Source: Sinomonas sp. R1AF57 (GTDB lineage Bacteria > Actinomycetota > Actinomycetes > Actinomycetales > Micrococcaceae). Taken from it: 64,000 nucleotides of DNA. Under the pieces are notes generated by a model. The model worked only from the letters and a program-made list of their open reading frames with translations. It was not told the origin of the DNA and searched no databases. Positions within the stretch are counted from its first letter, which is position 1. Each line of letters opens with the position of its first letter. The position numbers and the translations under genes were made by a program. Below are positions 35,858-44,425 of this stretch, in pieces. The stretch is taken from NCBI RefSeq assembly GCF_002224485.1, contig NZ_CP022463.1, forward strand, positions 1 to 64,000, in the 5' to 3' direction.

Positions 35858-36385
35858 ATGGCTGGGGAGCGGCACGAATGGGTCCGGTCCGTCCTGGCCC
35901 TCGGCAGCAATCTCGGTGCACGGGCAGAGACGCTCGCGGAGGCCGTCGCGGACCTCGTCGACCGGCCTGAGGTGCGGCTCGTGGATGTCTCGCCGGTGGT
36001 CCAGACGAAGCCCGTCGGCGGACCGGAGGGCCAGCCGGACTTCCTCAACATGGTCATGATCGTCGAGACGCGCCTCAGCCCGTACGAGCTGCTCGAGCAC
36101 TGCCACGCCGTCGAGGCCAAGCACCACCGCACGCGCGAGGTCCACTGGGGTCCGCGCACCCTTGATGTCGACATCATCACGTACGGGGACGTCAGGCTCG
36201 ACGACCCCGAGCTGACCATCCCGCACCCGCGGGCCGGCGAGCGGGCGTTCGTGCTCTTCCCCTGGGTCACGATCGAGCCCACGGCGATCCTCGACGGGCA
36301 CCCGATCGTCGAGCTGCTCGAGGACTGCGCCGACGCGGAGGGCGTGGAGGGATTCGACGTGCTCACGGATCAGGAGACGACATGA
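35858..36385 (+). CDS. folK: 2-amino-4-hydroxy-6-hydroxymethyldihydropteridine pyrophosphokinase
   Basis: Pyrophosphorylates hydroxymethyl-dihydropterin, giving the FolP substrate. 175 residues. VLALGSNLGARAETL at the N-terminus and the signature KHHRTREVHWGPRTLDVDII, with metal-binding Asp-x-Asp, are diagnostic; IPHPRAGERAFVLFPW follows. The stop overlaps the next ATG by four bases. Confidence 0.95.
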   Translation: MAGERHEWVRSVLALGSNLGARAETLAEAVADLVDRPEVRLVDVSPVVQTKPVGGPEGQPDFLNMVMIVETRLSPYELLEHCHAVEAKHHRTREVHWGPRTLDVDIITYGDVRLDDPELTIPHPRAGERAFVLFPWVTIEPTAILDGHPIVELLEDCADAEGVEGFDVLTDQETT

Positions 36386-36903
36386 CTCCCCTCAAGCCGT
36401 GGGTGCTCAGCATTGTCGTCCTGCTCGCCGGGATCGTGGGGCTCGCGGTCAACGCCTACGCGCAGCGCGCCTCCATGCCGACTCCCGTGCTTCCCCTCAG
36501 CGCACTGGCTTCGATGGGGGTCATCGCCGTCGTGACGCTCGTGCTGGGATTCCGCGTGCTGCGGTGGCGGACGGGGCACCGCAAGCGGATGCTCGACCCG
36601 ATCTTCGCCGCCCGCACCCTCGTCCTCGGCCATGCCTGCGCCTACGCGGGCGCCGTCCTGCTGGGCTGGCACGCGGGCGTGATCGCGGACCAGATCCCGA
36701 TCCTGACCTCCCGCTCGGACAATCCCATCGTCCTGCAGGCCCTCGGGATGATGGCAGGCGGCGTCGTGATGGTCACCATCGGCTTCATCGTCGAGCGATT
36801 CTGCCGCATCCCGCCCGAGGACGGCGACGACGCGGAGGGCACCCCCGGCGGAGACATCGCGGGCGGCGGCCGTGCCCCGGACGCGGAGGGTGGTCTTGCC
36901 TGA
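36382..36903 (+). CDS. DUF3180 membrane protein
   Basis: 173 residues with four membrane helices (VLSIVVLLAGIVGLAVNAY, LASMGVIAVVTLVLGFRVL, VLGHACAYAGAVLLGW, ALGMMAGGVVMVTIGFIVER) and a short disordered acidic tail. A protein of this type follows folK in actinobacteria (Rv3605c position in M. tuberculosis as I recall). Its function is unknown. Translation is coupled to folK through ATGA, and its 3' end overlaps the next gene. Confidence 0.85.
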   Translation: MTPLKPWVLSIVVLLAGIVGLAVNAYAQRASMPTPVLPLSALASMGVIAVVTLVLGFRVLRWRTGHRKRMLDPIFAARTLVLGHACAYAGAVLLGWHAGVIADQIPILTSRSDNPIVLQALGMMAGGVVMVTIGFIVERFCRIPPEDGDDAEGTPGGDIAGGGRAPDAEGGLA

Positions 36904-37450
36904 CCCATCCGGCCCAGAGGCGCACTGGCCCGCCGGGCGGCGGCGCGCCCTCGATCCCGACGGGATCGAGTGGAGGCGGCTCGACCCGAAGTACCTGACG
37001 CTCCGGCTCGCCGCAGCCGCGATCTCCGCGACTGTCTGGACCGCCCTCGCCTGCGCGCCCCTCGCGGCCGGCGCCCTGGGCCTGTTCACGCCTCCGGCCT
37101 GGCTCGCCGTCGGGCTTCCGGCGGCGGTCGCGGCGGCGGCCCTGGCCAACCTGGCGCTCATTCCCCGGAGGGTCCGCGCCATGGGGTACTCCGAGCGGGA
37201 GGACGACCTGCTCATCCGCCACGGGCTCCTCGTCCGCCGCGTCGTCGTCGTGCCGTACGGGCGGATGCAGTACGTCGACGTCTCGGTCGGCCCGATCGAG
37301 GGCGCCCTCGGGCTCGCGACAGTGAAGCTCCATACCGCGGCCCCCGCTGGGCAGTCGACGGTGCCCATCCCCGGCCTGCCCGACGCCGAGGCGGCGCGGC
37401 TCCGGGAGCAGCTGAGCGCGCGCGGCGAGGCGCGCCTGGCAGGACTCTGA
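36896..37450 (+). CDS. Bacterial PH-domain membrane protein (YdbS-like)
   Basis: 184 residues: a short N-terminal tail, two membrane helices (SATVWTALACAPLAAGALGL and AVGLPAAVAAAALANLAL), then a bacterial PH domain (RAMGYSEREDDLLIRHGLLV, RRVVVVPYGRMQYVDVSVGPIEGALGLATVKLHTA). The TTG at 36896 is preferred as start because GGAGGG ends 5 bases before it; a GTG at 36890 is the alternative. It pairs with the larger three-PH-domain protein downstream, as YdbS does with YdbT in Bacillus. The role is poorly known. Confidence 0.82.
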   Translation: MPDPSGPEAHWPAGRRRALDPDGIEWRRLDPKYLTLRLAAAAISATVWTALACAPLAAGALGLFTPPAWLAVGLPAAVAAAALANLALIPRRVRAMGYSEREDDLLIRHGLLVRRVVVVPYGRMQYVDVSVGPIEGALGLATVKLHTAAPAGQSTVPIPGLPDAEAARLREQLSARGEARLAGL

Positions 37451-37454
37451 CCCG

Positions 37455-39041
37455 ATGGGAACCCAGCAGATCCCGGGATCCGCGCACGACGGCGAGTGGC
37501 GCCGCGTGCACCCCCTCTCGCCGTGGGTGCGCGGCTGGATCCTCGTCGCGGCGCTGTTCGTGGCTGTCGGGAGGGACTGGTTCGAGGCGCTCCTGTCCGG
37601 CGGCGTGAACCGCGGATGGTGGAGCGGGGTCCCCGTGCCGGTGCTCGCCGCGGTGGGGATCGGCGTCGTTGTGCTCGTGGCCGCCGGCTTCATGTTCTCC
37701 TGGTGGACCACGCGGTTCGCCGTCGACGCGACCACGGTCCGGCTCCGCACGGGCATCGTTTTCCGCCAGCTCCGGCAGGCCCGGCTCGACCGTGTGCAGG
37801 CCGTGGACCTCGCCCAGCCGCTCCTCGCGCGCCTGTTCGGGCTCGCCGAGCTGCGCTTCGAGGTCGCAGATGCGGGGGAGAGCGCGCTGCGGCTCTCGTT
37901 CCTCCCGGTTCCCGAGGCTGAGGCGCTCCGGGCCCAGATCCTCGCGGCCGCCGCGGCAGCGCGCTCCGCCGAGCAGCTCCGCGCCGCTGAGCGGCTTCAG
38001 GTCACTGCGGTGCCCCTGCCCGGGGCGCGCCGCGAGGCCGAGCGGGTGGCGCCCGGGGCTCCGGCTGACCCGGGCGAGGCGCTCGTCGCCGCGGTCCCGG
38101 TGGCACGGATCCTGGCCTCGACCCTGCTGACACCCTTCGTCATGGTGGCAGGCCTGGCAGGGGCAGCCTCGGTCGCCCTCCAGGTCGCCACCGGAGTGGC
38201 CGCGCTCGGCGTCGCCCTCGTGCCGGCCTTCCTCGCCGCGGCGGCGACCGCGTGGGGGAGGATCAACCGCACGTGGAACTTCCGCGTCCTCGCCGCGGGG
38301 GACGGCCTCCGCCTCCGCTACGGGCTCCTCGAGACCCGCACGCAGACCGTTCCGGCGGGGCGCATCCAGGCGGTCGGGATCCGCCAGCCGCTCCTCTGGC
38401 GCCCCTTCGGGTGGTGGGCCCTGCACGTCAACGTGGCCGGCTACGGGCAGTCCTCGGGGCAGGAGGAGGCGAAGTCCACCGTCCTGCCCGCCGGGACGCT
38501 CGAGGACGTCTTCCGTGTCCTCGGCCTCGTCTTCCCCGACCCGGGCACGGGCCCCGGCTCCGCCCGCGGCGTCGTCCAGGCCGGAATGACCGGGGCGGGC
38601 GACGACGGGGGCTTCGCCTCCTCCCCGGGGTCGGCGCGCTGGGTCGACCCGCTCGGGTGGCGCCGCACGGGATTCCTCGCGACCAGGACGGCCATCCTGT
38701 GCCGCCATGGAGCGTTCGCGCGCACGCTCTCGATCGTCCCGCACGCGCGCACCCAGTCGGTCGCCCTCACGCAGGGCCCGCTCGAACGGCGGTTCGGCCT
38801 AGCCAACGTCGAGCTGCACTCGACGCCCGGACCCGTCCGGCCTGCCGTCCGCCATCTCGCCGTGGCCGACGCCGAGCGGCTCTTCGGCGAGCTGGCCGCC
38901 CGGGCCGCGGCAGCGCGCCGTCGTGCGCCCGGGGCCGCGCCACCCGCTCCCGGTAGCCCCCCGCCCCCTGCGTCACCGGCGGCCCCCGCGCCGCTTGCAC
39001 GCCAGCACCCACCGGTCCGAGCCGAAGGAGACACATCATGA
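37455..39041 (+). CDS. Multi-PH-domain membrane protein (YdbT-like)
   Basis: 528 residues with two pairs of membrane helices and three bPH2 domains: around TTRFAVDATTVRLRTGIVFR, NFRVLAAGDGLRLRYGLLET and GFLATRTAILCRHGAFARTL. Each is followed by an R-x-Q-x-V/A-x-x-x-Q-P/G-L-pattern. The C-terminal 50 residues are Pro/Ala-rich. It probably forms a membrane complex with the preceding single-PH protein. The GCACGACGGCG 11-mer lies in the gene at both ends (37484 forward, 38916 reverse). Overlaps the next start by four bases. Confidence 0.82.
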   Translation: MGTQQIPGSAHDGEWRRVHPLSPWVRGWILVAALFVAVGRDWFEALLSGGVNRGWWSGVPVPVLAAVGIGVVVLVAAGFMFSWWTTRFAVDATTVRLRTGIVFRQLRQARLDRVQAVDLAQPLLARLFGLAELRFEVADAGESALRLSFLPVPEAEALRAQILAAAAAARSAEQLRAAERLQVTAVPLPGARREAERVAPGAPADPGEALVAAVPVARILASTLLTPFVMVAGLAGAASVALQVATGVAALGVALVPAFLAAAATAWGRINRTWNFRVLAAGDGLRLRYGLLETRTQTVPAGRIQAVGIRQPLLWRPFGWWALHVNVAGYGQSSGQEEAKSTVLPAGTLEDVFRVLGLVFPDPGTGPGSARGVVQAGMTGAGDDGGFASSPGSARWVDPLGWRRTGFLATRTAILCRHGAFARTLSIVPHARTQSVALTQGPLERRFGLANVELHSTPGPVRPAVRHLAVADAERLFGELAARAAAARRRAPGAAPPAPGSPPPPASPAAPAPLARQHPPVRAEGDTS

Positions 39042-40018
39042 GCACCCCCAGCGACCTCCCCGGAGCCCGGAGCCGCCGGCCCGGACGGCTCGGGATCGGG
39101 GTGATCGGGGCAGGCAGGGTGGGCGCAGTGCTGGGCGCGGCGCTGCGCGCGGCCGAGCACGCCGTCGTGGGCGTCTCCGCGGTGTCGGAGGCGAGCCGCG
39201 AGCGCGCCGAGCTGCTCCTGCCCGGCGTGCCCGTGCTCGAGATCCCGCAGATCCTCGAGCGGTCGGAGCTCGTCCTGCTCGCGGTGCCCGACGACGCGCT
39301 GGGGCCGCTCGTCGAGGGGCTCGCGAAGCTCGGGGCGTGGCAGCCGGGGCAGCTCGTGGCGCACACGTCGGGGCGGCACGGGGTGGGCATCCTCGCACCC
39401 GTCCGGGCCGCCGGCGCGATCCCGCTCGCGATCCACCCCGCGATGACGTTCACGGGGATGTCCCTGGACCTCGGCAGGCTCGCCGACTGCTGCTTCGGCG
39501 TGACCGCGGACCCGGCGATGCTCCCGGTTGCGCAGGCCCTCGTCGTCGAGATGGGCGGGGAGCCGGTCGTGGTCGCGGAGGGGGACCGCGTGGCGTACCA
39601 CGCGGCCCTCGCGCACGGGTCCAACCACCTCGTGACGATCGCCTCGCAGGCGGCGGAGATCCTGGGCAGGATCGGGATCGAGAACCCCTCGGCCGTGCTG
39701 GGGCCGCTGCTGCGGGCCTCGCTGGACAACGCGCTCTCGGTCGGCGAGACGGCGCTCACCGGGCCCGTCGCGCGCGGCGACGTCGGCACGGTGGCCGCGC
39801 ACGTGGAGGCCCTGGCCGAGCTCGGGGCCGACCCCGGAGGAGCGGGCTCCGCCGATATCCTTGACGCGTACCGGGCCATGGCCCGTGCGACGGCCGTGCG
39901 GGCCGACCGCCGCGGGATGCTGCCGGCGGGCAGGCGCGCGGAGCTCGAACGGGCCCTCGGGGGAGCCCAGACCGGCTCGGACGCCGACCCCGACGCCGCC
40001 CCAGGAGAGGACCGCTGA
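39038..40018 (+). CDS. Rossmann / DUF2520 dehydrogenase-like protein
   Basis: 326 residues. An N-terminal NAD(P)-binding Rossmann fold ([20 protein letters not shown]) is followed by a DUF2520 helical domain ([59 protein letters not shown]), laid out like ketopantoate or 6-phosphogluconate-type dehydrogenases. It overlaps both neighbours and directly precedes panC. A role as ketopantoate reductase is therefore attractive, but this is an inference from position; the family has no settled function. Confidence 0.85.
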   Translation: MSTPSDLPGARSRRPGRLGIGVIGAGRVGAVLGAALRAAEHAVVGVSAVSEASRERAELLLPGVPVLEIPQILERSELVLLAVPDDALGPLVEGLAKLGAWQPGQLVAHTSGRHGVGILAPVRAAGAIPLAIHPAMTFTGMSLDLGRLADCCFGVTADPAMLPVAQALVVEMGGEPVVVAEGDRVAYHAALAHGSNHLVTIASQAAEILGRIGIENPSAVLGPLLRASLDNALSVGETALTGPVARGDVGTVAAHVEALAELGADPGGAGSADILDAYRAMARATAVRADRRGMLPAGRRAELERALGGAQTGSDADPDAAPGEDR

Positions 40019-40980
40019 TGCCCACGCAGCCCATCGAGATCGTGCACACCCGCGGCGACCTGCAGGCCGCGATCTCGCGCCATCTCGCCGGGACGCGGCG
40101 CCGCTCACTGGAGGTCGGCGCCGAGAACGTCCGGGTCCGCAGGTCCGCCGGCACTCCCTCGCTCGGGCTCGTGCCCACCATGGGCGCGCTCCACGCCGGC
40201 CACCGGGCGCTGGCCGAATCCGCCGCGGCGGCCAACGACGTCGTCGTCGCCAGCGTCTTCGTGAACCCCCTCCAGTTCGGCGATGCGGCCGACCTTGAAC
40301 GCTACCCGCGCACGCTCGAGGCCGATGCGGCGCTGCTGGAGGAGGCCGGCGTCGACATCGTCTTCGCGCCGTCCGTCGAGGAGATGTACCCCGGCGGTGA
40401 GCCGGAGGTGCGCGTCGCGGCCGGTCCGCTTGCGGAGAAGTGGGAGGGCGCGTCCCGGCCCGGGCACTTCGACGGCGTGTGCACGGTGGTCTCGAAGCTG
40501 TTCCACCTCGCGATGCCGGGCGGGTTCGACGGCGCCCGGGTCGCCTACCGCGCGTACTTCGGCCAGAAGGATGCCCAGCAGGTCGCAGTGGTGCGGCGCA
40601 TGGTGAAGGACCTCGACTTCCCTGTGGAGGTCGTCGCCGTGCCCATCGTGCGCGACGCCGACGGGCTGGCCCTCTCGAGCCGGAACCGCTTCCTGTCAGG
40701 CCAGGAGCGCGACGCCGCCCTGGTCCTCTCGCGGTCGCTGCGGCTCCTCGAGGCGCGGGCCTGGGCGCACGAGCCGCTCAACCCGGACGACGCCGAGGAG
40801 CTCATCCGCTCGCAGCCGCTCGTGGAGCTCGACTACCTCGACGTCGTCGACACGGACACGCTCGAGCCGCTCGCCTTCAACTGCCGGGAGACGCCGTTCA
40901 CGGGGGAGGCGCTCGCCATTGTCGCGGCAAAGGTGGGCCCGGTCCGGCTCATCGACAACATGCCGCTCCGCGCGCGCTGA
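40018..40980 (+). CDS. panC: Pantothenate synthetase
   Basis: Condenses pantoate and beta-alanine with ATP to pantothenate. 320 residues, slightly long because of an N-terminal extension with [18 protein letters not shown] before the core. Motifs: [15 protein letters not shown] (HIGH-like), [41 protein letters not shown] and [16 protein letters not shown]. The ATG overlaps the preceding stop. The genes that usually follow it in actinobacteria (panD, coaX) are absent; a repeat region begins directly after the stop. Confidence 0.95.
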   Translation: MPTQPIEIVHTRGDLQAAISRHLAGTRRRSLEVGAENVRVRRSAGTPSLGLVPTMGALHAGHRALAESAAAANDVVVASVFVNPLQFGDAADLERYPRTLEADAALLEEAGVDIVFAPSVEEMYPGGEPEVRVAAGPLAEKWEGASRPGHFDGVCTVVSKLFHLAMPGGFDGARVAYRAYFGQKDAQQVAVVRRMVKDLDFPVEVVAVPIVRDADGLALSSRNRFLSGQERDAALVLSRSLRLLEARAWAHEPLNPDDAEELIRSQPLVELDYLDVVDTDTLEPLAFNCRETPFTGEALAIVAAKVGPVRLIDNMPLRAR

Positions 40981-41301
40981 CCCCGCGCCGCCGGCGCCCC
41001 ACCCGGCCGAGCGCCCCAGCCCACCCCCGTTTCGGGTACAGATAATGCGCTCCCACGCCGTTTCGGGTACGGGTAGCGTCCGGCCCCGACGGCTTCCTGC
41101 TGCCTCTCCCGCCGGAGAGCTGCGTCCTGGCGAGGTCGCCGCGCGAGGCACCGACCGGCGTCGTGCGTCTCCCACCTCGCGAACTTTGGTGTACCCGGAA
41201 AGGGGAGGGGAGCGTTTTGGTGTACCCGGAACGGGGAGGGGAGCGTTTTGGTGTACCCGAAACGGGGAGGGGCGCGTTTTGGCGTACCCGAAACGGGCGG
41301 G
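40981..41301. repeat. 31-bp repeat array region between panC and the hydrolase
   Basis: There is no gene in these 321 bases. Two units containing CGTTTCGGGTAC start at 41028 and 41059 (31 bp apart, plus orientation). Four contiguous units in the opposite orientation have GTACCC at 41191, 41222, 41253 and 41284, again exactly 31 bp apart; the last reaches the hydrolase stop codon. Each unit contains an imperfect dyad CGTTTTGGtgtacCCGAAACG, with 8-base arms and one G-T wobble. The same 31-bp spacing occurs at 315/346. The bases between (41073-41183) show no clear coding or repeat content. Confidence 0.88.
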
Positions 41302-42162
41302 TCAGCTGGCGAAGAAGTCCGCGAGACGGTCGACCAGCGCCTTCGCCGGCCGGGTCGGCGCATCGTGCGCGAGCTTGGGCAGGACGTCGAAGTCGGAGGC
41401 CGGCAGGACGCCGTCGAGCTTCTGGGCGGCGTCGGCGAAGTACTCGGGGCTCGCCCCACCGGCGAGGATCAGGGTCTCGAGCGGGAGCTCGTCGAAGCCC
41501 TTCGCCTCGGCATCGGCGGCGACGACCGCGCGGATCTCTGCCGGGCCGGTCGGGAGCAGCCGCGAGAGCTCCTTTCCGATCGGCATCCGGCTGCCGATCC
41601 GGTTGAGGACCGTCAGGACGGGAAGCGGCAGCTTCGAGACCGGACCGGCGGTCTGGAGGCCGCGGAGCAGCACGGCGAGCGCCTTCTCCTCGTCGCCCGC
41701 GGCGAGGGAATCCTCGAACTCGCGCAGCCAGGGGGCCTTGATGCTGCCCTCGAAGGAGATGATCGGGTCGTACACCGCGAGTCGGCCGATCTCGAGCTCC
41801 CGCCCGGCGTGCAGCGCGATGCACCCGCCGTAGTTGTGCCCGAACACCGCCTCGGTCTGCGTGCGCTCGAGCACGGCGGCCAGGTCCGCGATCTCCGTGG
41901 TCAGCGAGTAGTCGGCCGGCTGCGGCGACGACCCGCCCCGGCCGCGCCGGTTGTACACGTGGACCGGGGCGTGGAGGGCCTCGGCGAGGCGGAGAGCGAG
42001 CTCCTTGTACAGCTCCGCCGTCACCATGGATCCGTGCACGACGACGACACCTCCTGCCGCGGCCTTCTCCTGTTCCGAGGCCCTGCCGAGAGCGGTGAAG
42101 AGCTCGAGGACGGCCCCGTCCTCGCTGGTGACGGTCGACGTGGAGAGCTGCGTGGCGGCCAT
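41302..42162 (-). CDS. Alpha/beta-hydrolase-fold protein with Asn at the nucleophile position
   Basis: 286 residues with the fold's order of motifs: VVVVHGSMVTAELYKELA (oxyanion strand), VHVYNRRGRGGSSPQ and the nucleophile elbow VFGHNYGGCIALHAG. The elbow reads G-H-N-Y-G, so Asn110 stands where Ser is expected. An acidic residue and a C-terminal His (KLAHDAP) remain. It may be an inactive relative, a binding protein or an enzyme with altered chemistry. TAGGCT (minus strand, 42174-42169) lies 6 bases before the ATG, so the mRNA is probably leaderless. It lies opposite to all surrounding core genes. Confidence 0.75.
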   Translation of the reverse strand: MAATQLSTSTVTSEDGAVLELFTALGRASEQEKAAAGGVVVVHGSMVTAELYKELALRLAEALHAPVHVYNRRGRGGSSPQPADYSLTTEIADLAAVLERTQTEAVFGHNYGGCIALHAGRELEIGRLAVYDPIISFEGSIKAPWLREFEDSLAAGDEEKALAVLLRGLQTAGPVSKLPLPVLTVLNRIGSRMPIGKELSRLLPTGPAEIRAVVAADAEAKGFDELPLETLILAGGASPEYFADAAQKLDGVLPASDFDVLPKLAHDAPTRPAKALVDRLADFFAS

Positions 42163-42168
42163 GCACCG

Positions 42169-42174
42169 AGCCTA
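42169..42174 (-). promoter_or_regulatory. -10 box of the hydrolase gene, leaderless arrangement
   Basis: TAGGCT on the minus strand ends 6 bases before the ATG at 42162. There is no ribosome-binding site. Confidence 0.55.
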
Positions 42175-42213
42175 GCGGGAATCCCCGGGTCCCGAGCCGC
42201 AGGGACGAGAAAC

Positions 42214-42219
42214 TAGAAT
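42214..42219 (+). promoter_or_regulatory. -10 box of lysS
   Basis: TAGAAT, close to the consensus TATAAT, ends 8 bases before the GTG at 42228. It argues for a leaderless lysS message starting at that GTG, since the alternative TTG at 42219 lies inside the box. Confidence 0.6.
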
Positions 42220-42227
42220 TGTCTTCC

Positions 42228-43739
42228 GTGACCGCAGAGAACCCCTCCTTCCCCGCCGCAGAGCCCGCCGACGCCAGCGAACAGATGCACATCCGCCGGG
42301 ACAAGCGGGAGAAGCTTCTCGCCAATGGCGAACAGCCGTACCCGGTGGTCCTGCCGCGCACGCATTCGCTCGCGGAGGTCCGCGAGAAGTACCCGGACCT
42401 CGAGCCGGACACGGCCACGGGGGAGAAGGTCGGCGTCGCCGGACGCGTGGTGTTCATCCGCAACACGGGCAAGCTGTGCTTCGCGACGCTCCAGGAAGGC
42501 GACGGCACGCGCCTCCAGGCCATGCTGTCCCTCGCCAACGTGGGCGAGCAGCGTCTCGCCGACTGGAAGTCGCTCGTAGACCTGGGTGACCACGTGTTCG
42601 TCACCGGAGAGGTCATCTCGTCGCGCCGCGGCGAGCTCTCGGTCATGGTCGACTCGTGGCAGATGGCGTCCAAGGCCCTCCGGCCGCTCCCGACCCTGCA
42701 CGCGGGCCTCAACGAGGAGACCCGGGTCCGCCAGCGCTACGTGGACCTCCTCGTGCGCGAGGAGGCCCGGCAGATGGTCTACACGCGCTCCAAGATCACC
42801 AAGAGCATCCGCGACACCCTCGACGCGCGCGGGTACGTCGAGGTCGAGACGCCCATGCTGAACCTCGTCCACGGCGGCGCGACCGCCCGCCCCTTTGCCA
42901 CGCACCTGAACGCGTTCGACCAGCACATGACGCTGCGCATCGCCACCGAGCTGTACCTCAAGAGGGCGGTGGTCGGCGGGATCGAGCGCGTCTACGAGAT
43001 CGGCCGCGTGTTCCGCAACGAGGGCGTCGACTCGACCCACAGCCCCGAGTTCACCACGCTCGAGTGCTACGAGGCGTACGCCGACCAGTTCACCATGGCC
43101 GAGCGCATGAAGGAGATCATCCTCAACGTGGCCGATGTGGTGGGCACCCGCCAGATCGAGACGCCCGCGGGCACGATCGACCTCGACGGCGAATGGCGGT
43201 GGCTCGGCGTCTATCCCGGACTGTCCGAGGCCGTCGGCGAGGAGATCACGCCCGACACCCCGCTCGAGCGCCTCCTCGAGATCGGTGAGAAGCACGGCGT
43301 CAAGACCGACGCCCTCTGGACCCAGGAGAAGGCTGTCATCGAGCTGTTCGGCGAGATCGTCGAACCTACGCTCCTCAACCCGACCTTCGTCTACGACTAT
43401 CCGCCCTCGGCCCAGCCCCTCGCGCGCCCGCACCGGGAGGACCCGCGCCTGATCGAGGCATGGGACCTCATCATCGGCGGCATGGAGCGCGGCACGGCGT
43501 TCTCCGAGCTGATCGACCCCGTCATCCAGCGGGAGCGGCTCACCGAGCAGTCCCGCCTCGCGGCGGAGGGCGACGACGAGGCCATGGCCCTGGACGAGGA
43601 CTTCCTCCGGGCGCTCGAATACGGTGCCCCGCCCATGGGCGGCATCGGCCTCGGCGTGGACCGCCTCGTCATGCTGTTCACGCAGGCGGGCATCCGCGAA
43701 ACGATCCTCTTCCCGCTCCTCAAGCCGGAGGCCAACTGA
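42228..43739 (+). CDS. lysS: Lysyl-tRNA synthetase, class II
   Basis: Charges tRNA-Lys. 503 residues: an N-terminal OB-fold anticodon domain (VGVAGRVVFIRNTGKLCFAT, VTGEVISSRRGELSVMVDSW) and a class II core with motif 2 (VYEIGRVFRNEGVDSTHSPE, then FTTLECYEAY) and motif 3 (GAPPMGGIGLGVDRLVMLFT). It lacks the membrane MprF fusion found in LysX. The start codon GTG at 42228 is chosen for the promoter spacing. A 48-residue membrane peptide gene overlaps its stop. Confidence 0.96.
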   Translation: MTAENPSFPAAEPADASEQMHIRRDKREKLLANGEQPYPVVLPRTHSLAEVREKYPDLEPDTATGEKVGVAGRVVFIRNTGKLCFATLQEGDGTRLQAMLSLANVGEQRLADWKSLVDLGDHVFVTGEVISSRRGELSVMVDSWQMASKALRPLPTLHAGLNEETRVRQRYVDLLVREEARQMVYTRSKITKSIRDTLDARGYVEVETPMLNLVHGGATARPFATHLNAFDQHMTLRIATELYLKRAVVGGIERVYEIGRVFRNEGVDSTHSPEFTTLECYEAYADQFTMAERMKEIILNVADVVGTRQIETPAGTIDLDGEWRWLGVYPGLSEAVGEEITPDTPLERLLEIGEKHGVKTDALWTQEKAVIELFGEIVEPTLLNPTFVYDYPPSAQPLARPHREDPRLIEAWDLIIGGMERGTAFSELIDPVIQRERLTEQSRLAAEGDDEAMALDEDFLRALEYGAPPMGGIGLGVDRLVMLFTQAGIRETILFPLLKPEAN

Positions 43740-43885
43740 TGGAATACGTGCTCGTCCTTCTCCCGTCCGTGGTAGTGGGCCTCATTTTCTGGTTCGCCAT
43801 GCGCGCCATCTTCAATGCGGACAAGTCCGAGCGCGAGGCGCTCGCGCGCGCGGAGCGCGAGTCTGGAGAACACCCCACGAATTGA
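43739..43885 (+). CDS. Small single-pass membrane protein coupled to lysS
   Basis: 48 residues. A membrane helix (YVLVLLPSVVVGLIFWFAM) is followed by a charged cytosolic tail (RAIFNADKSEREALARAERE). The ATG overlaps the lysS stop (TGATG), so translation is coupled. There is no known function. Short lysS-linked membrane peptides of this look are common in Micrococcaceae in my experience, but I cannot name a family. It ends before a terminator hairpin. Confidence 0.7.
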   Translation: MEYVLVLLPSVVVGLIFWFAMRAIFNADKSEREALARAERESGEHPTN

Positions 43886-43900
43886 TGCCTTATTCACAGG

Positions 43901-43927
43901 TGGCGCACGTGCTTTTGACGTGCGCCA
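43901..43927 (+). terminator. Terminator of lysS and small membrane gene
   Basis: TGGCGCACGT (43901-43910) and ACGTGCGCCA (43918-43927) form a perfect 10-bp stem with a 7-base loop, followed by TTTGTGCC. It lies 16 bases after the small gene. Confidence 0.75.
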
Positions 43928-44043
43928 TTTGTGCCTTCATACTGATATCGCTCGGCATGACCCCGTCATATCGACGCGGTGGGCCGATTGCTTGAACTCC
44001 CCATTGCCTCGCCCCCAGCGATGACAGAGAAGAGAGCTTAGAT

Positions 44044-44379
44044 ATGGCACAGAAGGTCCAGATTATTCTTGAGGACGACATCGACGGAGGGAAGGCCGAC
44101 GAGACCGTCCGCTTCAGCCTCGACGGGTCGAACTACGAGATCGATCTTTCCTCGGCGAATGCCGAGAAGCTCCGCAAGGCGCTTGCGGAGTTCATTTCCG
44201 CGGGCCGCAAGGCAAGTGTTCGGGGCGCCGCAGCCCCGAAGGCCCGCGCAACGTCCTCCTCGCGCAATTCGGATTCCGCGAAGATCCGCCAGTGGGCCCG
44301 TGACAATGGCTACAACGTGAATGCCCGTGGCCGGATCCAGGCTGAGATCCAGGAGGCGTACCACAAGGCGAATGCCTGA
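44044..44379 (+). CDS. lsr2: Lsr2, H-NS-like nucleoid protein
   Basis: A small basic DNA-bridging protein that silences AT-rich, usually foreign, DNA. 111 residues. The N-terminal dimerisation domain (KVQIILEDDIDGGKADETVRF, then NYEIDLSSANAEKLRKAL) is joined by an Ala/Ser/Lys-rich linker to a C-terminal DNA-binding domain (IRQWARDNGYNVNARGRIQA) whose RGR inserts in the minor groove. GAGAAGAGAGC precedes the ATG. The upstream gap is relatively AT-rich, which would allow autoregulation. The lysS-lsr2-clpC order is conserved in actinobacteria. Confidence 0.95.
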   Translation: MAQKVQIILEDDIDGGKADETVRFSLDGSNYEIDLSSANAEKLRKALAEFISAGRKASVRGAAAPKARATSSSRNSDSAKIRQWARDNGYNVNARGRIQAEIQEAYHKANA

Positions 44380-44425
44380 TCAGCCTCAATTGGCTAAATC
44401 TCCGTCCATGGGGGGCCGGGGAAGG

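Noticed and set aside
41184-41304. Possible CRISPR array
   Set aside because: The 31-bp units follow each other without unique spacers, there are only four, and no cas gene is near.
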